A stretch of 64,000 bases of DNA from Marinicella litoralis (GTDB lineage: Bacteria > Pseudomonadota > Gammaproteobacteria > Xanthomonadales > Marinicellaceae). Position numbers and translations under genes: made by a program. Under the pieces are notes generated by a model. That model saw only the letters and a program-made list of their open reading frames with translations. It was not told where the DNA came from and made no database searches. Location: the NCBI RefSeq assembly GCF_002591915.1, contig NZ_NIHB01000001.1, positions 896,781-960,780 on the forward strand, given 5' to 3'. Within the stretch, counting starts at the first letter, position 1. Each line of letters begins with the position of its first letter. This document shows, in pieces, positions 25,061-34,933 of the stretch.

Positions 25061-28000
25061 TTAATGGTGTTTCATAAACTGTCGGTACAATACCGGGACC
25101 ATAAACAGGGTCAACAATGATGAGAAGGCCAGTCCGAAAACTATTGACGAAGCCACTGGTCCCCACAGTAAGGATTTGCCCCCCAGGCCTGCGGCCAATG
25201 AAAACAGCCCAGCAATGGTTGTGGTGGTGGTCATGATGATTGGTACCACACGCCGGCGGGCAGCATAAATGGTTGCATGTAAGGGTCGCTTACCGTTTTT
25301 GATTCGCTCATTGGCGGCATCAATCAGTACTATGGCGCCGTTAACCGCGATTCCTGTCAAAGCAATGATGCCATACAAGGTGTATAAACTCAGGGGGTTG
25401 TTGGTGGCGAATAAACCAAACACCACGCCGGTAAAGGCCATCGGTACAGTCACCAATATGAGGAAGGGCTGGAAGTAACTGCGTAACTGAGTGGCCAAAA
25501 TCAAATAAATCAAGCCCAAACCTAACAGGAACAAGGCACCCATGGCACCCAGGCTTTCATTGACGTCATCCAACTCACCTGAAAAATCCAAGTCGGTGTT
25601 GGGGTATTGGTTTTTGATTTGATCCCAAGCCGCCACGATGTCGGCATTGATTGTTGGGGTGTCAGTAAGTTCAGGGTTGATTTCTGCTTCGACTGTGATG
25701 GCGCGACGCAGATTATAATGCTTGATGGTACTGCGGCCTTGGCCGGTGGTTTGGGTAAACAAGTGGCCTAGAGTTGTCTGTCCACCGTTGGGCAATGCCA
25801 CTGGATCATTCATGATTTCATCAATGGCTTGCAGGTTGCGTTTTTTCGCTCGTACTCGCATTTCGACTTTTTCGCCTTCATCGCGCATCAAGGCGACAAT
25901 TTCACCGTCTAAATGCAAGCGCAATAAGCGCGAAGCGGTGGCTGGATCCAGTCCCAAATTGCGGATGTTTTGATGGTTCAATTCAAGCACCAGTTCTGAG
26001 CGGCCGGGAACATCATTGTCAGCCACATCGCGTGAACCTTGTTGTGTTTCAACGATATGTTTCACTGCATCGGCCGCTGCACGCAATTCAACAAAATCGT
26101 CACTGCGCACTTTGACACTGACAGGCTTGCCTGCCGGCGGTCCACCCGAAATTTCCAAGAAGGAAACAATGCCATCGCCGGGCGTATTGACCAAGGTCTC
26201 GCGCATCGCTTCAACCACGCTTGACACCGAACGCATGTCGCCGGTTTTGGGCATCAAGGAAACTTGAATCTGACCGTATTGATCACCGACCAAGATTTCA
26301 ATTTCGGTGAACTTAATCCCAGCCAAAGAAGTGATGGCTCGGACTTCATCCGCTTCGACGAATTGTCGCAGGCGTTTTTCGACTTCAATGGTTTGTGCCA
26401 AAGTTTGTTCCAAGGGTGTATTGGATGGCATATCTACATTGACATAAAACAACCTGAAAGGATCAAAAGTAAAAAATTCACTGCGGACTTTGCCTGATTG
26501 CATGATGTTGATGGCGCCGAAGAAACACAGGATGCCAAACACAATAATGACATAAGGTCTGCGCAACATAAAACACAAAGCTTGGGTGTATTTTGTGCGC
26601 AATTTACGGGTCCATCCATGGCGCCAAGACTGCATTCGATTGGAGCCACGGGCCATTATTTTTTTAGTGGGTTTGGTCGCGATGCTGAGGCCTGAAAGGA
26701 TGTATTTAACGGGGTTAAAGCGGCTGCGAATCTTGATCGGTTTTTGGCGTTGTGTACTTTCTTCACTGCCAATCACATGCGATGGCAAAATCCAAAAAGC
26801 TTCAATCAAGCTGATGGCCAAGCCCAGGGTTACCACAAACGGAATGACGAACATGAAGGCACCTAATATGCCAGGCAATAACATCAGAGGCAAAAAAGCG
26901 GCCATGGTGGTTAACACCCCCGCGGTCACTGGCGCGCCGACTTCACGCAGTGATTCCAAAGCGGCCGTTAGTGCATCGGCCCCGCGTTGCATGCGGTAAA
27001 AAATGGCTTCGACCACCACCACAGCATCATCAACCAACATGCCCAAGACAATCACTATGCCCAATAGTACCGAAACATTTAAGGTGTTGCCGGTCATGTT
27101 CAAAATCCACAAAGTACCCGTGATGGAAAACACAATACCCAAGGTCACAAAAAAGGCAATTTTAAAGCCCAAAAACAACCAACAAACAAACAGCACCAAA
27201 ATCAGTCCCAATCCAGCATTGGTTTGCATGATGGCGAGGGCTGACCGAGTTTGGATGGTTTGGTCATCAGCCAAAATCAGTTGAATGCCCAGGTCAGACA
27301 CTTGTTTATTTTTTTCATCAATATAAGCATTGATGCGATCAACCAATTGCAAAGTATTGACCATAGACACTTTGGTCACCGCCATTGATACGGCTGGTTT
27401 GCCTTGGTAGGCTGCCAGCTGAGAGGCATCTTCTCGACCACGTGCAATGGAAGCAAGACTGTCTAAAGTAACTGCTGAACCACCCACGGCAGGTAATTGA
27501 ATTTGTGCCACTAAATCAGGATTGTCGGTGGTGCCTGAAACTCGAACCAACCATTCATTGCCGGCCACTTTGGCACTGCCGGCAGACACATCACGAAATG
27601 CGCCGCGCACAGTTTCTGCCAGCTGTGCTGCATTCAAACCATGGGCTGCGAGTTGATCAGGATCAAACTCAACATGCAGTTCCGGATCATGTAAACCAGA
27701 CGGTGTCACTTGATCAACACCTCGCAGGCCCTCTAAATCTTCTTTGACTTTGCGTGCTTGGGAACGCAGCACTTCATCATCGGCTTGGCCGGTAACCACC
27801 ACCAGTGCAGTTGGAAACCCATTGGATGTAGTCAATTCAATGATTAAAGGATCATCGGCATCATCAGGTAATTCAGCAGAGGCTTTGTTTTGAATTTCAC
27901 GCCTCAGGTCATTGATTCGTTTGTCAAAGTTTCGTTCACCAATGTCTCTGAATCTTACCAAAATATTGGAAATTGATTCACGCGAAGTGGAATTGGTGAA

Positions 28001-28228
28001 ACTGATGTCTTGGACGTTCTTAATCGAATCCTCTAGTGGAGAAGTGACCAGTTTTTCAACATCTTCGGCAGAAGCTCCAGGTAACACCGTGCTGATGTTA
28101 ACCCAATAAAAATTAATCTCAGGGTCTTGCTCCCTGGGCATGATGAAGTAAGACATCAAACCCATCGCCACCACCACAGTGAACAGGATATTGACTAATG
28201 GGTGGTTGGTCAGCAATCTGGATAACAT
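25061..28228 (-). CDS. RND efflux permease (HAE-1/AcrB-like)
   Basis: 1055 residues from the ATG at 28228 (MLSRLLTNHPLVNILFTVVV), with AGGA upstream; earlier in-frame starts overlap the adaptor gene. Twelve helices with two large periplasmic loops. The first helix is followed by REQDPEINFYWV, then TSPLEDSIKNV, DDAVVVVEAIFYRMQ (TM4 acidic pair of the proton relay) and the TM10-12 block PMAFTGVVFGLFATNN. Drives drugs or metabolites outward with H+ exchange across the envelope. The adaptor gene lies 10 bp upstream; a TolC-type channel is not in the window. Substrates are unknown. Confidence 0.9.
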   Translation of the reverse strand: MLSRLLTNHPLVNILFTVVVAMGLMSYFIMPREQDPEINFYWVNISTVLPGASAEDVEKLVTSPLEDSIKNVQDISFTNSTSRESISNILVRFRDIGERNFDKRINDLRREIQNKASAELPDDADDPLIIELTTSNGFPTALVVVTGQADDEVLRSQARKVKEDLEGLRGVDQVTPSGLHDPELHVEFDPDQLAAHGLNAAQLAETVRGAFRDVSAGSAKVAGNEWLVRVSGTTDNPDLVAQIQLPAVGGSAVTLDSLASIARGREDASQLAAYQGKPAVSMAVTKVSMVNTLQLVDRINAYIDEKNKQVSDLGIQLILADDQTIQTRSALAIMQTNAGLGLILVLFVCWLFLGFKIAFFVTLGIVFSITGTLWILNMTGNTLNVSVLLGIVIVLGMLVDDAVVVVEAIFYRMQRGADALTAALESLREVGAPVTAGVLTTMAAFLPLMLLPGILGAFMFVIPFVVTLGLAISLIEAFWILPSHVIGSEESTQRQKPIKIRSRFNPVKYILSGLSIATKPTKKIMARGSNRMQSWRHGWTRKLRTKYTQALCFMLRRPYVIIVFGILCFFGAINIMQSGKVRSEFFTFDPFRLFYVNVDMPSNTPLEQTLAQTIEVEKRLRQFVEADEVRAITSLAGIKFTEIEILVGDQYGQIQVSLMPKTGDMRSVSSVVEAMRETLVNTPGDGIVSFLEISGGPPAGKPVSVKVRSDDFVELRAAADAVKHIVETQQGSRDVADNDVPGRSELVLELNHQNIRNLGLDPATASRLLRLHLDGEIVALMRDEGEKVEMRVRAKKRNLQAIDEIMNDPVALPNGGQTTLGHLFTQTTGQGRSTIKHYNLRRAITVEAEINPELTDTPTINADIVAAWDQIKNQYPNTDLDFSGELDDVNESLGAMGALFLLGLGLIYLILATQLRSYFQPFLILVTVPMAFTGVVFGLFATNNPLSLYTLYGIIALTGIAVNGAIVLIDAANERIKNGKRPLHATIYAARRRVVPIIMTTTTTIAGLFSLAAGLGGKSLLWGPVASSIVFGLAFSSLLTLFMVPVLYRQFMKHH

Positions 28229-28238
28229 AGGGATGTCC

Positions 28239-29237
28239 TCACTTAAGCTTGATGGCTTGACCATCCTGTAAACGTTCTCGCCCGCCAATGATCACTTGCC
28301 AATCGGGTGTTACGCTCATCGGCACAGGCCGGCCTTCTTGTGCATTGGGTAAAGGCATGAATTTGGCTTGCTTGTCGTTGACAATAAAAACGCCTAATTG
28401 ACCTGCCCGTTTAACCACCAAATCGGCAGACAGTAATTGTCCCTTCAAATACCACACCAACTGTCCTGTTTGGCCGACAAGCACTTCAGCCAATGGTTTA
28501 AAACGAGCGGTTTGTAATGACGATTGTTGTTCAATCACTGGTGATAATTGGATCAATTCAACGGGGATTTCCTGGTTGTTTTGGCTGAATACAATGCGAT
28601 CTGCGGTGGCCAATTGACGGCTTAAATGGTTTGGGATATTGGCATGAATTTGTTTGTCAGAAAGTTGGACCAAATGCATGATGGGCGAACCCAATGTCAA
28701 TAATTGTCCTTGTTGGGCTTGTCGGTTGGTAACCACGCCATCAAAGGGTGCGGTGATTTGCGCTTTATCCAATTGACGCGTGGCAATTTTTTCGGCCACT
28801 TTTAAGCGCAACAATTCAGCGCGCAAGACCGCCACATCGGTTTCTCGACCGAGTAAGTCATCGGCGGAAATGTATTGGCTTTGCTTTAATTCATTGGCCC
28901 TTTTCAGGCGCAACTCAGCTTGCTGTAATCTGGCTTGTGCCGCCTGACTGTTGGCTTTGGCTTGGTCCAATTGTAAGTTCAAATCAAGGACATCCATGGT
29001 CAATAACAAGTCACCTTGTTTAACCTCATCACCGACATCAACATGCAATTCACTGACCACTGCGGTTAATTCAGAGGAAAGTTGGGTGTTGTTCACTGAC
29101 ATGACTTCGGCATTGGCAGTGAGGCGGCGTTCAATCAAGACAGCTGTCAAGGGTTGAGTCGTTACTGGAACGCTCGGCTGCGATTCAGGTTGGGCAGATG
29201 CTGACAAGGTGATTATGAATAATAGTAGGTATCGCAC
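28239..29237 (-). CDS. RND efflux periplasmic adaptor (membrane fusion protein)
   Basis: 332 residues with a signal peptide (MRYLLLFIITLSASAQPE). It has the lipoyl half-motif GDEVKQGDLLLTMD, an alpha-helical hairpin (QAKANSQAAQARLQQAELRLKR and neighbours) and the second half ITAPFDGVVTNRQAQQGQLL, then the beta-barrel. It joins the RND permease to an outer-membrane channel. It has no lipobox cysteine, so it is held by protein contacts. It begins the operon and the permease starts 10 bp after it. Confidence 0.88.
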   Translation of the reverse strand: MRYLLLFIITLSASAQPESQPSVPVTTQPLTAVLIERRLTANAEVMSVNNTQLSSELTAVVSELHVDVGDEVKQGDLLLTMDVLDLNLQLDQAKANSQAAQARLQQAELRLKRANELKQSQYISADDLLGRETDVAVLRAELLRLKVAEKIATRQLDKAQITAPFDGVVTNRQAQQGQLLTLGSPIMHLVQLSDKQIHANIPNHLSRQLATADRIVFSQNNQEIPVELIQLSPVIEQQSSLQTARFKPLAEVLVGQTGQLVWYLKGQLLSADLVVKRAGQLGVFIVNDKQAKFMPLPNAQEGRPVPMSVTPDWQVIIGGRERLQDGQAIKLK

Positions 29238-29372
29238 GTTAAAAACTCCAGAAACTCAGGTGACATCGAATCTATTTTGATTGAATTGATACAGGACATT
29301 TTAAATGATTTGTGCTGGTTTTGGGCTTTTCCTTCTCAATTGGAAACACTTTGACCCACTGGGTTTGGGTTT

Positions 29373-30533
29373 TTATGCTTTTATTTGTAAACGATTACGT
29401 CCTTTTTTCTTGGCTTGATACAAGGCCTCATCAGCCACTTTGATGGTTTGTTGTGCATTGGCTTTGTGAATAGAATCAGTCAAGCCAATCGAGATGGTGA
29501 CTTGAACGCCCTTGGGTTTTTGATTTTTGCGCCGATTGACCACAAACGGGGTTGCAGCCACATTTTCTATCAAAGCCTGTAAGTGGGTTTTGATTTCATC
29601 GGCGCTGTGGTTGCTGAATACCACGGTAAATTCTTCACCGCCATACCGATAGGCCTTACCGCCCCCACTGACTTGGCCAATTTTGGCTGCAATCATGCGC
29701 AACACATCATCTCCCACGTCATGTCCATAATTGTCGTTGAATTTTTTGAAGTGATCGATATCTACCATGGCCAAAGCATAAATTCCCAAGCTGCGTTGCA
29801 GTCTTTCCTCCAGTGCACGTCGGCCCGGTAAGGCCGTGAGTTCATCCACATATGCCAAATGCCAGGACTTTTGTAAGGCGCTGAATAACAATGTCATAAA
29901 ACCAGCGACAGCCGTTAAGCTCAATGCCAATGTATTGTGTTTGAAATGGAATGACAACGCCAACACCATCAAGGTGACGATGGCATTGAACGCTTGTCTT
30001 TTTTGTTGGATGGTAAAAATTAAAATCAGTACCGCAAAAGCAAACAACAATAAGAGCCAAGTGCTTTGCCCCAATGGTGTCGATTCAAACCAACTGCTGG
30101 GTAAAATGTGTGGGTGCAACCAAGCAGCTAACCACGTTGGTTGTCGAACCCATAATCCGTAACTGGTCGCTGCAACCATACCAACCAAGGTATGTGACAA
30201 CCAAGCGGAATAGGTCATCAAACCTTTTTCCGCCAACACGCCAATTAACACGACCACCAGCAGGATCCCGATGAAGGCGATGTTCATCGCTTGGGCATTC
30301 AATAGCAGTGAATGATCAAGCAGCACCCAAGCCAAAAAACAGGCGAGGCTGAAATAAAACAATCCACTTAAGTTGTAATAAAACGCCATCAAAATAACCG
30401 CAGTGAACAAGATGTACGGCAACAAGGGCAGGGCTTGTTGTAGTGGCAAAGGTAATTTCGAAAAAAAGAAATAGACCAAAACAGCACCCATGGCAAGCAA
30501 CAGCGAAGGTAATATGGTTTTAACAGGGTTCAA
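29373..30533 (-). CDS. Membrane diguanylate cyclase (GGDEF domain)
   Basis: 386 residues. About seven to eight membrane helices in the first 210 residues are followed by a GGDEF domain (LTALPGRRALEERL, DIDHFKKFNDNYGHDVGDDVLR, YRYGGEEFTVVF) near residues 222-386. GGEEF is an active-site variant with the needed acids, so it can make c-di-GMP from GTP. The inhibitory RxxD site five residues upstream of GGEEF is absent. The membrane region has no named sensor fold that I recognise. It is transcribed toward the RND operon but 136 bp separate them, so it is probably independent. Confidence 0.88.
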   Translation of the reverse strand: MNPVKTILPSLLLAMGAVLVYFFFSKLPLPLQQALPLLPYILFTAVILMAFYYNLSGLFYFSLACFLAWVLLDHSLLLNAQAMNIAFIGILLVVVLIGVLAEKGLMTYSAWLSHTLVGMVAATSYGLWVRQPTWLAAWLHPHILPSSWFESTPLGQSTWLLLLFAFAVLILIFTIQQKRQAFNAIVTLMVLALSFHFKHNTLALSLTAVAGFMTLLFSALQKSWHLAYVDELTALPGRRALEERLQRSLGIYALAMVDIDHFKKFNDNYGHDVGDDVLRMIAAKIGQVSGGGKAYRYGGEEFTVVFSNHSADEIKTHLQALIENVAATPFVVNRRKNQKPKGVQVTISIGLTDSIHKANAQQTIKVADEALYQAKKKGRNRLQIKA

Positions 30534-30600
30534 TTTATAATAACTTCAAATAATTTCACAAAGTGTTGTCGATGCCTCTTGAATAGATTGATGCACAATA

Positions 30601-30625
30601 AAAACAGCCTCCACCAGCTGTTTTT
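30601..30625. terminator. Terminator-like hairpin in a divergent intergenic region
   Basis: aaaacagc (30601-30608) pairs with gctgtttt (30617-30624) and five T follow. It lies between two divergent genes, so it is not an obvious end of either transcript; it may end an unseen RNA or mark an insulator. Confidence 0.4.
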
Positions 30626-30716
30626 GACGAAAGCCTGTCAGACAACTTTAAACAATGATAAACACAGATTGATGAAAATGCTATGATTACTCTTCCACTC
30701 CGATCAGAGGTATGCA

Positions 30717-30800
30717 ATGGAGCCTGAAAATCCTATTAAAAATACAGGTGTTTGTGACAAAGGTTACAGTCGCCATTTATTGCTTCATTCAGTTGAATGA
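30717..30800 (+). CDS. Short leader ORF (27 aa) overlapping the cupin start
   Basis: A 27-codon frame, MEPENPIKNTGVCDK and on, with AGAGG 6 bases before its ATG. Its TGA overlaps the ATG of the cupin gene (ATGA), so the two could be translationally coupled. Its product has no known family. Chance is possible at this length. Confidence 0.35.
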   Translation: MEPENPIKNTGVCDKGYSRHLLLHSVE

Positions 30801-31123
30801 AAAATCGCCTCACCCCAAATGCTGCATTATCAGCGCTAAAAAATCACGACCAAGTCTTTGTTGAACTGTTCAAACATGGCTCACTGGTTGTCGAAATGTA
30901 TCAACCGGTCAATGTCGATTTACAACAGCCACACAACCGAGATGAGCTGTATGTGGTGGTTTCAGGCTCGGGTTGGTTTGTTAACGGCGCCAGTCGTCAT
31001 CCCTTTGAAGCCGGTGAAGTGTTGTTTGTTCCTGCTGGCACTGAACATCGATTCGAACAATTCAGTGATGATTTCGCCACGTGGGTTATTTTTTACGGGC
31101 CAGAAGGTGGGGAAAACCCATGA
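30797..31123 (+). CDS. Small cupin-domain protein
   Basis: 108 residues, one cupin domain. Motif 1 is RDELYVVVSGSGWFVNG (the first metal ligand His replaced by Asn-Arg-Asp-Glu context, so binding is uncertain), motif 2 is PAGTEHRFEQFSDDFATWVIF, with GTEHRF providing a His. Single-domain cupins bind metals, sugars or serve as small isomerases or dioxygenases. It may lie on one transcript with the amidohydrolase gene 37 bp downstream. No ligand can be inferred. Confidence 0.8.
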   Translation: MKNRLTPNAALSALKNHDQVFVELFKHGSLVVEMYQPVNVDLQQPHNRDELYVVVSGSGWFVNGASRHPFEAGEVLFVPAGTEHRFEQFSDDFATWVIFYGPEGGENP

Positions 31124-31160
31124 ATATTTTTGCTAATGAATTAATTAAATGAGGAATGAA

Positions 31161-32492
31161 ATGAAAAAAATAAGTTTAATAATTATCGTGTTGATGTGCC
31201 AATTTACGGCGCAGGCAGAGAACGTCAAAGCTTTGGTTGGCGGCATGTTGATTGATGGATTTAAGGACCATCCCATTCAAAACTCTGTGGTCATTATTCG
31301 TGACGACAAAATTGTTGCAGTCGGCCAAAAAGGGCAGATAGAGATTCCTCAAGATGCGGAAATCATTTCCACTGAAGGCATGACGGTGCTACCCGGTTTA
31401 TGGGACATGCACGTGCATTTACAAATCAATGGTCATGCCGACTACAAGCATTGGCACAGCACCTATCCACCCAGGTTTGAAAAGGAAATCATGCCGGCAT
31501 CGGCCCACCAACTACTGATGGCAGGTGTGACCTCTGCCCGTGATTTGGGTGCACCGCTGGAAACCATCATCAATGTCCGTGACGCCATCAATCGTGGTGA
31601 CATACCTGGCCCAACCATGTATGTTTCAGGACCTTTTATACAGAAAAAACCATACCCTGGAACTGAGCTGTATCGTTGGGGCGTAGATGGAGCCAAAGAC
31701 GCACGGGCCAAAGTGAAAAAGTTGGCAGATGCTGGGGTCGATGTGATCAAGTTGATCGATCAAGATCAGATGAGTGAAGCCGAATTGATGGCGGTGGTAG
31801 ATGAAGCGCATAAAAACAACATCCCAGTGGTGGCCCATGCCCATCGCCCTGAAGAAATTTTGTTGGGATTAAAAGCAGGTGTGGATAATTTTGAACACAC
31901 TGGTTTATCGACCGCACCTGAATACCCACCAGCCGTGATAGCTGGCTTGCGTGAGCGGGCGGCACAAATGAACATCGGCCCTTTGTTTTGGACGCCGACA
32001 GTGGAAGGTTTGTTCAATTATGATTATGTGAAAAACAACACCGAAAAATTAGACAATGACAGTTGGCATTTAGACATGCCACAAGACATCATTGATGACA
32101 TCAAGGGTTCCATCCAACACCCAGACCAGTTACCGTACTATCAAATCACCAGCAAGCGTAAACCCACTTTGAAACGTAAATTCCAACAATTGATTGATGC
32201 CGGTGTGGTGTTGATGGTTGGGACCGACAGTGGCATACCGTTGAAATTCCACAGCCAATCAACTTGGAACGAAATGGATATATGGGTGCGTGAAATGGGT
32301 GTGTCACCCATGGACACCATCCGTGGTGCCACCTATTGGCCGTCGGTGATGATGAAAGTGTCTGATCAAGTGGGCACCATCACTCCTGGTAAGTATGCCG
32401 ACATCATCGCGGTCAAAGGCGATGTGTTGCGTTACATGAATCTGTTGCAACGTGTGGACATGGTATTCAAACACGGTAAGCGAGTTAAGTAG
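31161..32492 (+). CDS. Exported amidohydrolase-superfamily metal-dependent hydrolase
   Basis: 443 residues from the ATG at 31161, preceded by GAGGAATG; a start four codons earlier is possible. A signal peptide (MKKISLIIIVLMCQFTAQA) precedes the TIM-barrel: LPGLWDMHVHLQ (the two metal His), DVIKLIDQ (Lys that is carbamylated in the family), VVAHAHRPEEI (His) and MVGTDSGIP (Asp). Ends with GTITPGKYADIIAVKG, the usual closing strand motif. Related to imidazolonepropionase- and dipeptidase-like enzymes; the substrate is unknown. It is exported, so probably acts in the periplasm. A terminator follows 66 bp after the stop. Confidence 0.88.
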   Translation: MKKISLIIIVLMCQFTAQAENVKALVGGMLIDGFKDHPIQNSVVIIRDDKIVAVGQKGQIEIPQDAEIISTEGMTVLPGLWDMHVHLQINGHADYKHWHSTYPPRFEKEIMPASAHQLLMAGVTSARDLGAPLETIINVRDAINRGDIPGPTMYVSGPFIQKKPYPGTELYRWGVDGAKDARAKVKKLADAGVDVIKLIDQDQMSEAELMAVVDEAHKNNIPVVAHAHRPEEILLGLKAGVDNFEHTGLSTAPEYPPAVIAGLRERAAQMNIGPLFWTPTVEGLFNYDYVKNNTEKLDNDSWHLDMPQDIIDDIKGSIQHPDQLPYYQITSKRKPTLKRKFQQLIDAGVVLMVGTDSGIPLKFHSQSTWNEMDIWVREMGVSPMDTIRGATYWPSVMMKVSDQVGTITPGKYADIIAVKGDVLRYMNLLQRVDMVFKHGKRVK

Positions 32493-32557
32493 CCCGCCGA
32501 CCCTATTGGCTTTCCTTTTTATGGGTGGCGGTGGGTTTTGAATCAGTAATTAACATG

Positions 32558-32587
32558 AAAAAACTGGCGTTATCAGGCCAGTTTTTT
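32558..32587 (+). terminator. Intrinsic terminator (strong, bidirectional)
   Basis: An 11-bp stem aaaaaactggc/gccagtttttt (32558-32568 and 32577-32587) with T residues on both strands; ends the cupin-amidohydrolase transcript. Confidence 0.85.
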
Positions 32588-32621
32588 CGCATGTATGGGT
32601 AAGTAAAATTGGAAAAATCCC

Positions 32622-33995
32622 ATGCGAACTCACTTCTTTGTGCTGTTTTTAATCCTAATAACCCCTGTGCATGCCACTGAACAATGGGTTCATGCTGCCA
32701 GCCCCAATCCTTTGACTTACACTGGTTTCGGTGATGCCATCGATGTACTGGACAACTGGATGGTTATTGGTGATCCTGAGAATGATGATCAGGCGATTGA
32801 TGGCGGTGCGGTTCATGTGTATGAAAATTCACAAGGTCAATGGCAATTGTTTGATACCTTGTATGCAGATGAGGCCGATAATTTTGATGAATTTGGCTCG
32901 GCGGTGGCGATTGAACGATTGCATGATACTGGTGAGGTTTGGATCATGGTCAGTGCTTTGGGTGATGACGATACAGGCAGTGACAGGGGGGCGGTGTATG
33001 GCTTTCAAATGCTTGAAAATCAGCCCATCACTTATGAAGTCAAATTCACTGGAGATACATTCTCCAGAGACTATGGATCTTCTTTGGCTTTGAATTACGA
33101 TTATGTCGAGGACATCAGTACCTACTTATGGGTTTTGGTTATTGGCGACAAGTCGGCTGTCCGCTATGTAGACCCAAACAACCCCAACGGTGGCACCCGT
33201 GCGACTGGTGATGCCACCATTTATAAAAGGTCAGGTGGTTTACCCTGGGAACAAGAGCCCATTCAAGGCTTGGTTACTTTAGACAACTTAGGCACCAATG
33301 ATCAATTCGCTGCGTCGGTGGCGACTGATGGGATATATGTGGTGGCAGGAGCCCCGTTTGCTGACAATTCTGCATTGGGTAATGAGGGTGTGGATACGGG
33401 TGCGGTTTATGTGTATGTTCGTTCAGGAATCACTCAGACATGGAGCTGCTGCTCCACCATCAGGGCAACACAAACCACCCGTGGTGCGCGCTTTGGTTTC
33501 GATGTTGATGTGGCCAAACAATTCAACGACAACGTTTATATCTATGCTGGGGCACCCTTTGAGGAAGACCTGTCCGGTCGACGATTAGGCGCCGCCTATG
33601 TCTGGTCAAATGGTAACTTGATTCAAAAGTTTCAGCCCACTGTGATTGTTGGCGGTGCCGGTGAAAATTTTGGCACGTCGGTCTCGGCCAATGGTGATGC
33701 CTATTTTGGCACCACTGAATTTTTAGTCGGTGCGCCGTTGAGTGAGGACTATAAAGGACGCATTTATCAATACACTTTTAACCCTGATTATAATGGAAGC
33801 AATGATGTGTTTATTGAACGGCAACAAATGGTGGCAGATAATCGCAACCAAATGCCTTGGGACTTGGGGCAATTTGGCAAAAATGTAGTGACTGATGGAT
33901 TGAATCACGCAGCCAGCAGTGAGTCAACTTACCTGGGTTCACACAAAAGTGTTTATACCAAGGAAGCGCCTATTTTTAAGGATGGATTTGATTGA
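32622..33995 (+). CDS. Exported FG-GAP beta-propeller protein with DGFD tail
   Basis: 457 residues. The signal peptide is MRTHFFVLFLILITPVHA. The rest shows repeated blades with integrin-alpha-like turns (YTGFGDAIDVLDNWMVIGDPEN, DEFGSAVAI, ARFGFDVDVA, ENFGTSVSANGDAYF), the pattern of FG-GAP repeats that bind calcium in loops such as DDDTGSD. The last seven residues, IFKDGFD, form a tail that recurs in three other secreted proteins here. It is probably surface or extracellular. The stop lies 23 bp from that of the convergent ThuA-like gene. Confidence 0.75.
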   Translation: MRTHFFVLFLILITPVHATEQWVHAASPNPLTYTGFGDAIDVLDNWMVIGDPENDDQAIDGGAVHVYENSQGQWQLFDTLYADEADNFDEFGSAVAIERLHDTGEVWIMVSALGDDDTGSDRGAVYGFQMLENQPITYEVKFTGDTFSRDYGSSLALNYDYVEDISTYLWVLVIGDKSAVRYVDPNNPNGGTRATGDATIYKRSGGLPWEQEPIQGLVTLDNLGTNDQFAASVATDGIYVVAGAPFADNSALGNEGVDTGAVYVYVRSGITQTWSCCSTIRATQTTRGARFGFDVDVAKQFNDNVYIYAGAPFEEDLSGRRLGAAYVWSNGNLIQKFQPTVIVGGAGENFGTSVSANGDAYFGTTEFLVGAPLSEDYKGRIYQYTFNPDYNGSNDVFIERQQMVADNRNQMPWDLGQFGKNVVTDGLNHAASSESTYLGSHKSVYTKEAPIFKDGFD

Positions 33996-34018
33996 TTGAA
34001 ATTTAAATCTGACGGTGT

Positions 34019-34933
34019 TTAATTGGTTTCAAAACCAGCGGTAAAAATCACATCCCATCGGTATGCAGTGACATGGTAAATGGCATTAAGCAGGATTTGA
34101 AAATTATTGCCTGTGGTGGCATTGGGTTGGTATTCACCGGGTTGATACACCACCACTTTTGACAACCAATCTGGGCATTGTAAGGTGTAGCCGAGCAGGT
34201 GCTGATTGCCATTGTCTGGGTAATTGCTTTCAAACAAGTTTTCAATGTCACAACTTGTGGCGCCCAAATTGAAGTCCATTTGTGGGTAACGTTCATCCGG
34301 TGTGTTGTTGAAATACGGGTAATTATTCAAAGCAATGCCATGACTGGGGTTATCGTAAGTGGTGGTGCCGGTATAGTTGATTTGATGGCTGCCTATAAAA
34401 TGATCACCACCCACGAATATCACATCTTGACCATTGACGGTGTCCCAGGGTACTGCGCCAGTGGCTTCAGACCCAAGCAGGTCTTGTATGGCCTGTTTAC
34501 CTGTGGTCATGTAGATACCGTGATGAAAGGAAATAACCCCGCCACCGGTCTGTAGAAATTGTTCAACAGCAGAGACAAAAGCCGCTTGGCGGCCGCTGGC
34601 ATTGTTGCCATTGTTGGGGATGCGATGCGCAAAATAGATCAACACTTCTGGGCGGTTGGCATCACTGCTTGCGAGACTCAACAAAGCCGTAGCTTGTTCA
34701 ATGTCATTGGTGGCTACCTCAGTGATGGTGTTGGTGTTTAAGGTGGCCGCACTGTTCAAGGCCGAAGACAAATCGCCCGGTTGCATCAAGTCAGCATCGC
34801 CTAGACCATGTGGATTGACTTCATCAGATACTATCAACACATCAATTGGATCATGCACGGGCAAAGTCTGTGCTTGGCTCATTGAGTTGAACAACAGAAT
34901 AATAATAATGACTTGGGTTGATGACTTAAACAC
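34019..34933 (-). CDS. Exported ThuA-like (trehalose-utilisation type) protein with AGFETN tail
   Basis: 304 residues with signal peptide (cleavage after about SQA). It has a flavodoxin-like fold of the ThuA/glutamine-amidotransferase-like type: VLIVSDEVNPHGLGD near residue 35, RPEVLIYFAHRIP near residue 95 and GGGVISFHHGIYM near residue 130. The Cys nucleophile of true amidotransferases is replaced by His-His-Gly, as is usual for ThuA-like proteins. It ends in VIFTAGFETN, matching the shared tail. Function unknown. Confidence 0.7.
   Translation of the reverse strand: MFKSSTQVIIIILLFNSMSQAQTLPVHDPIDVLIVSDEVNPHGLGDADLMQPGDLSSALNSAATLNTNTITEVATNDIEQATALLSLASSDANRPEVLIYFAHRIPNNGNNASGRQAAFVSAVEQFLQTGGGVISFHHGIYMTTGKQAIQDLLGSEATGAVPWDTVNGQDVIFVGGDHFIGSHQINYTGTTTYDNPSHGIALNNYPYFNNTPDERYPQMDFNLGATSCDIENLFESNYPDNGNQHLLGYTLQCPDWLSKVVVYQPGEYQPNATTGNNFQILLNAIYHVTAYRWDVIFTAGFETN

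Noticed and set aside
25269-27284. Several plus-strand frames opposite the RND permease
   Set aside because: Antisense to a strongly supported RND gene, no start signals or domains.
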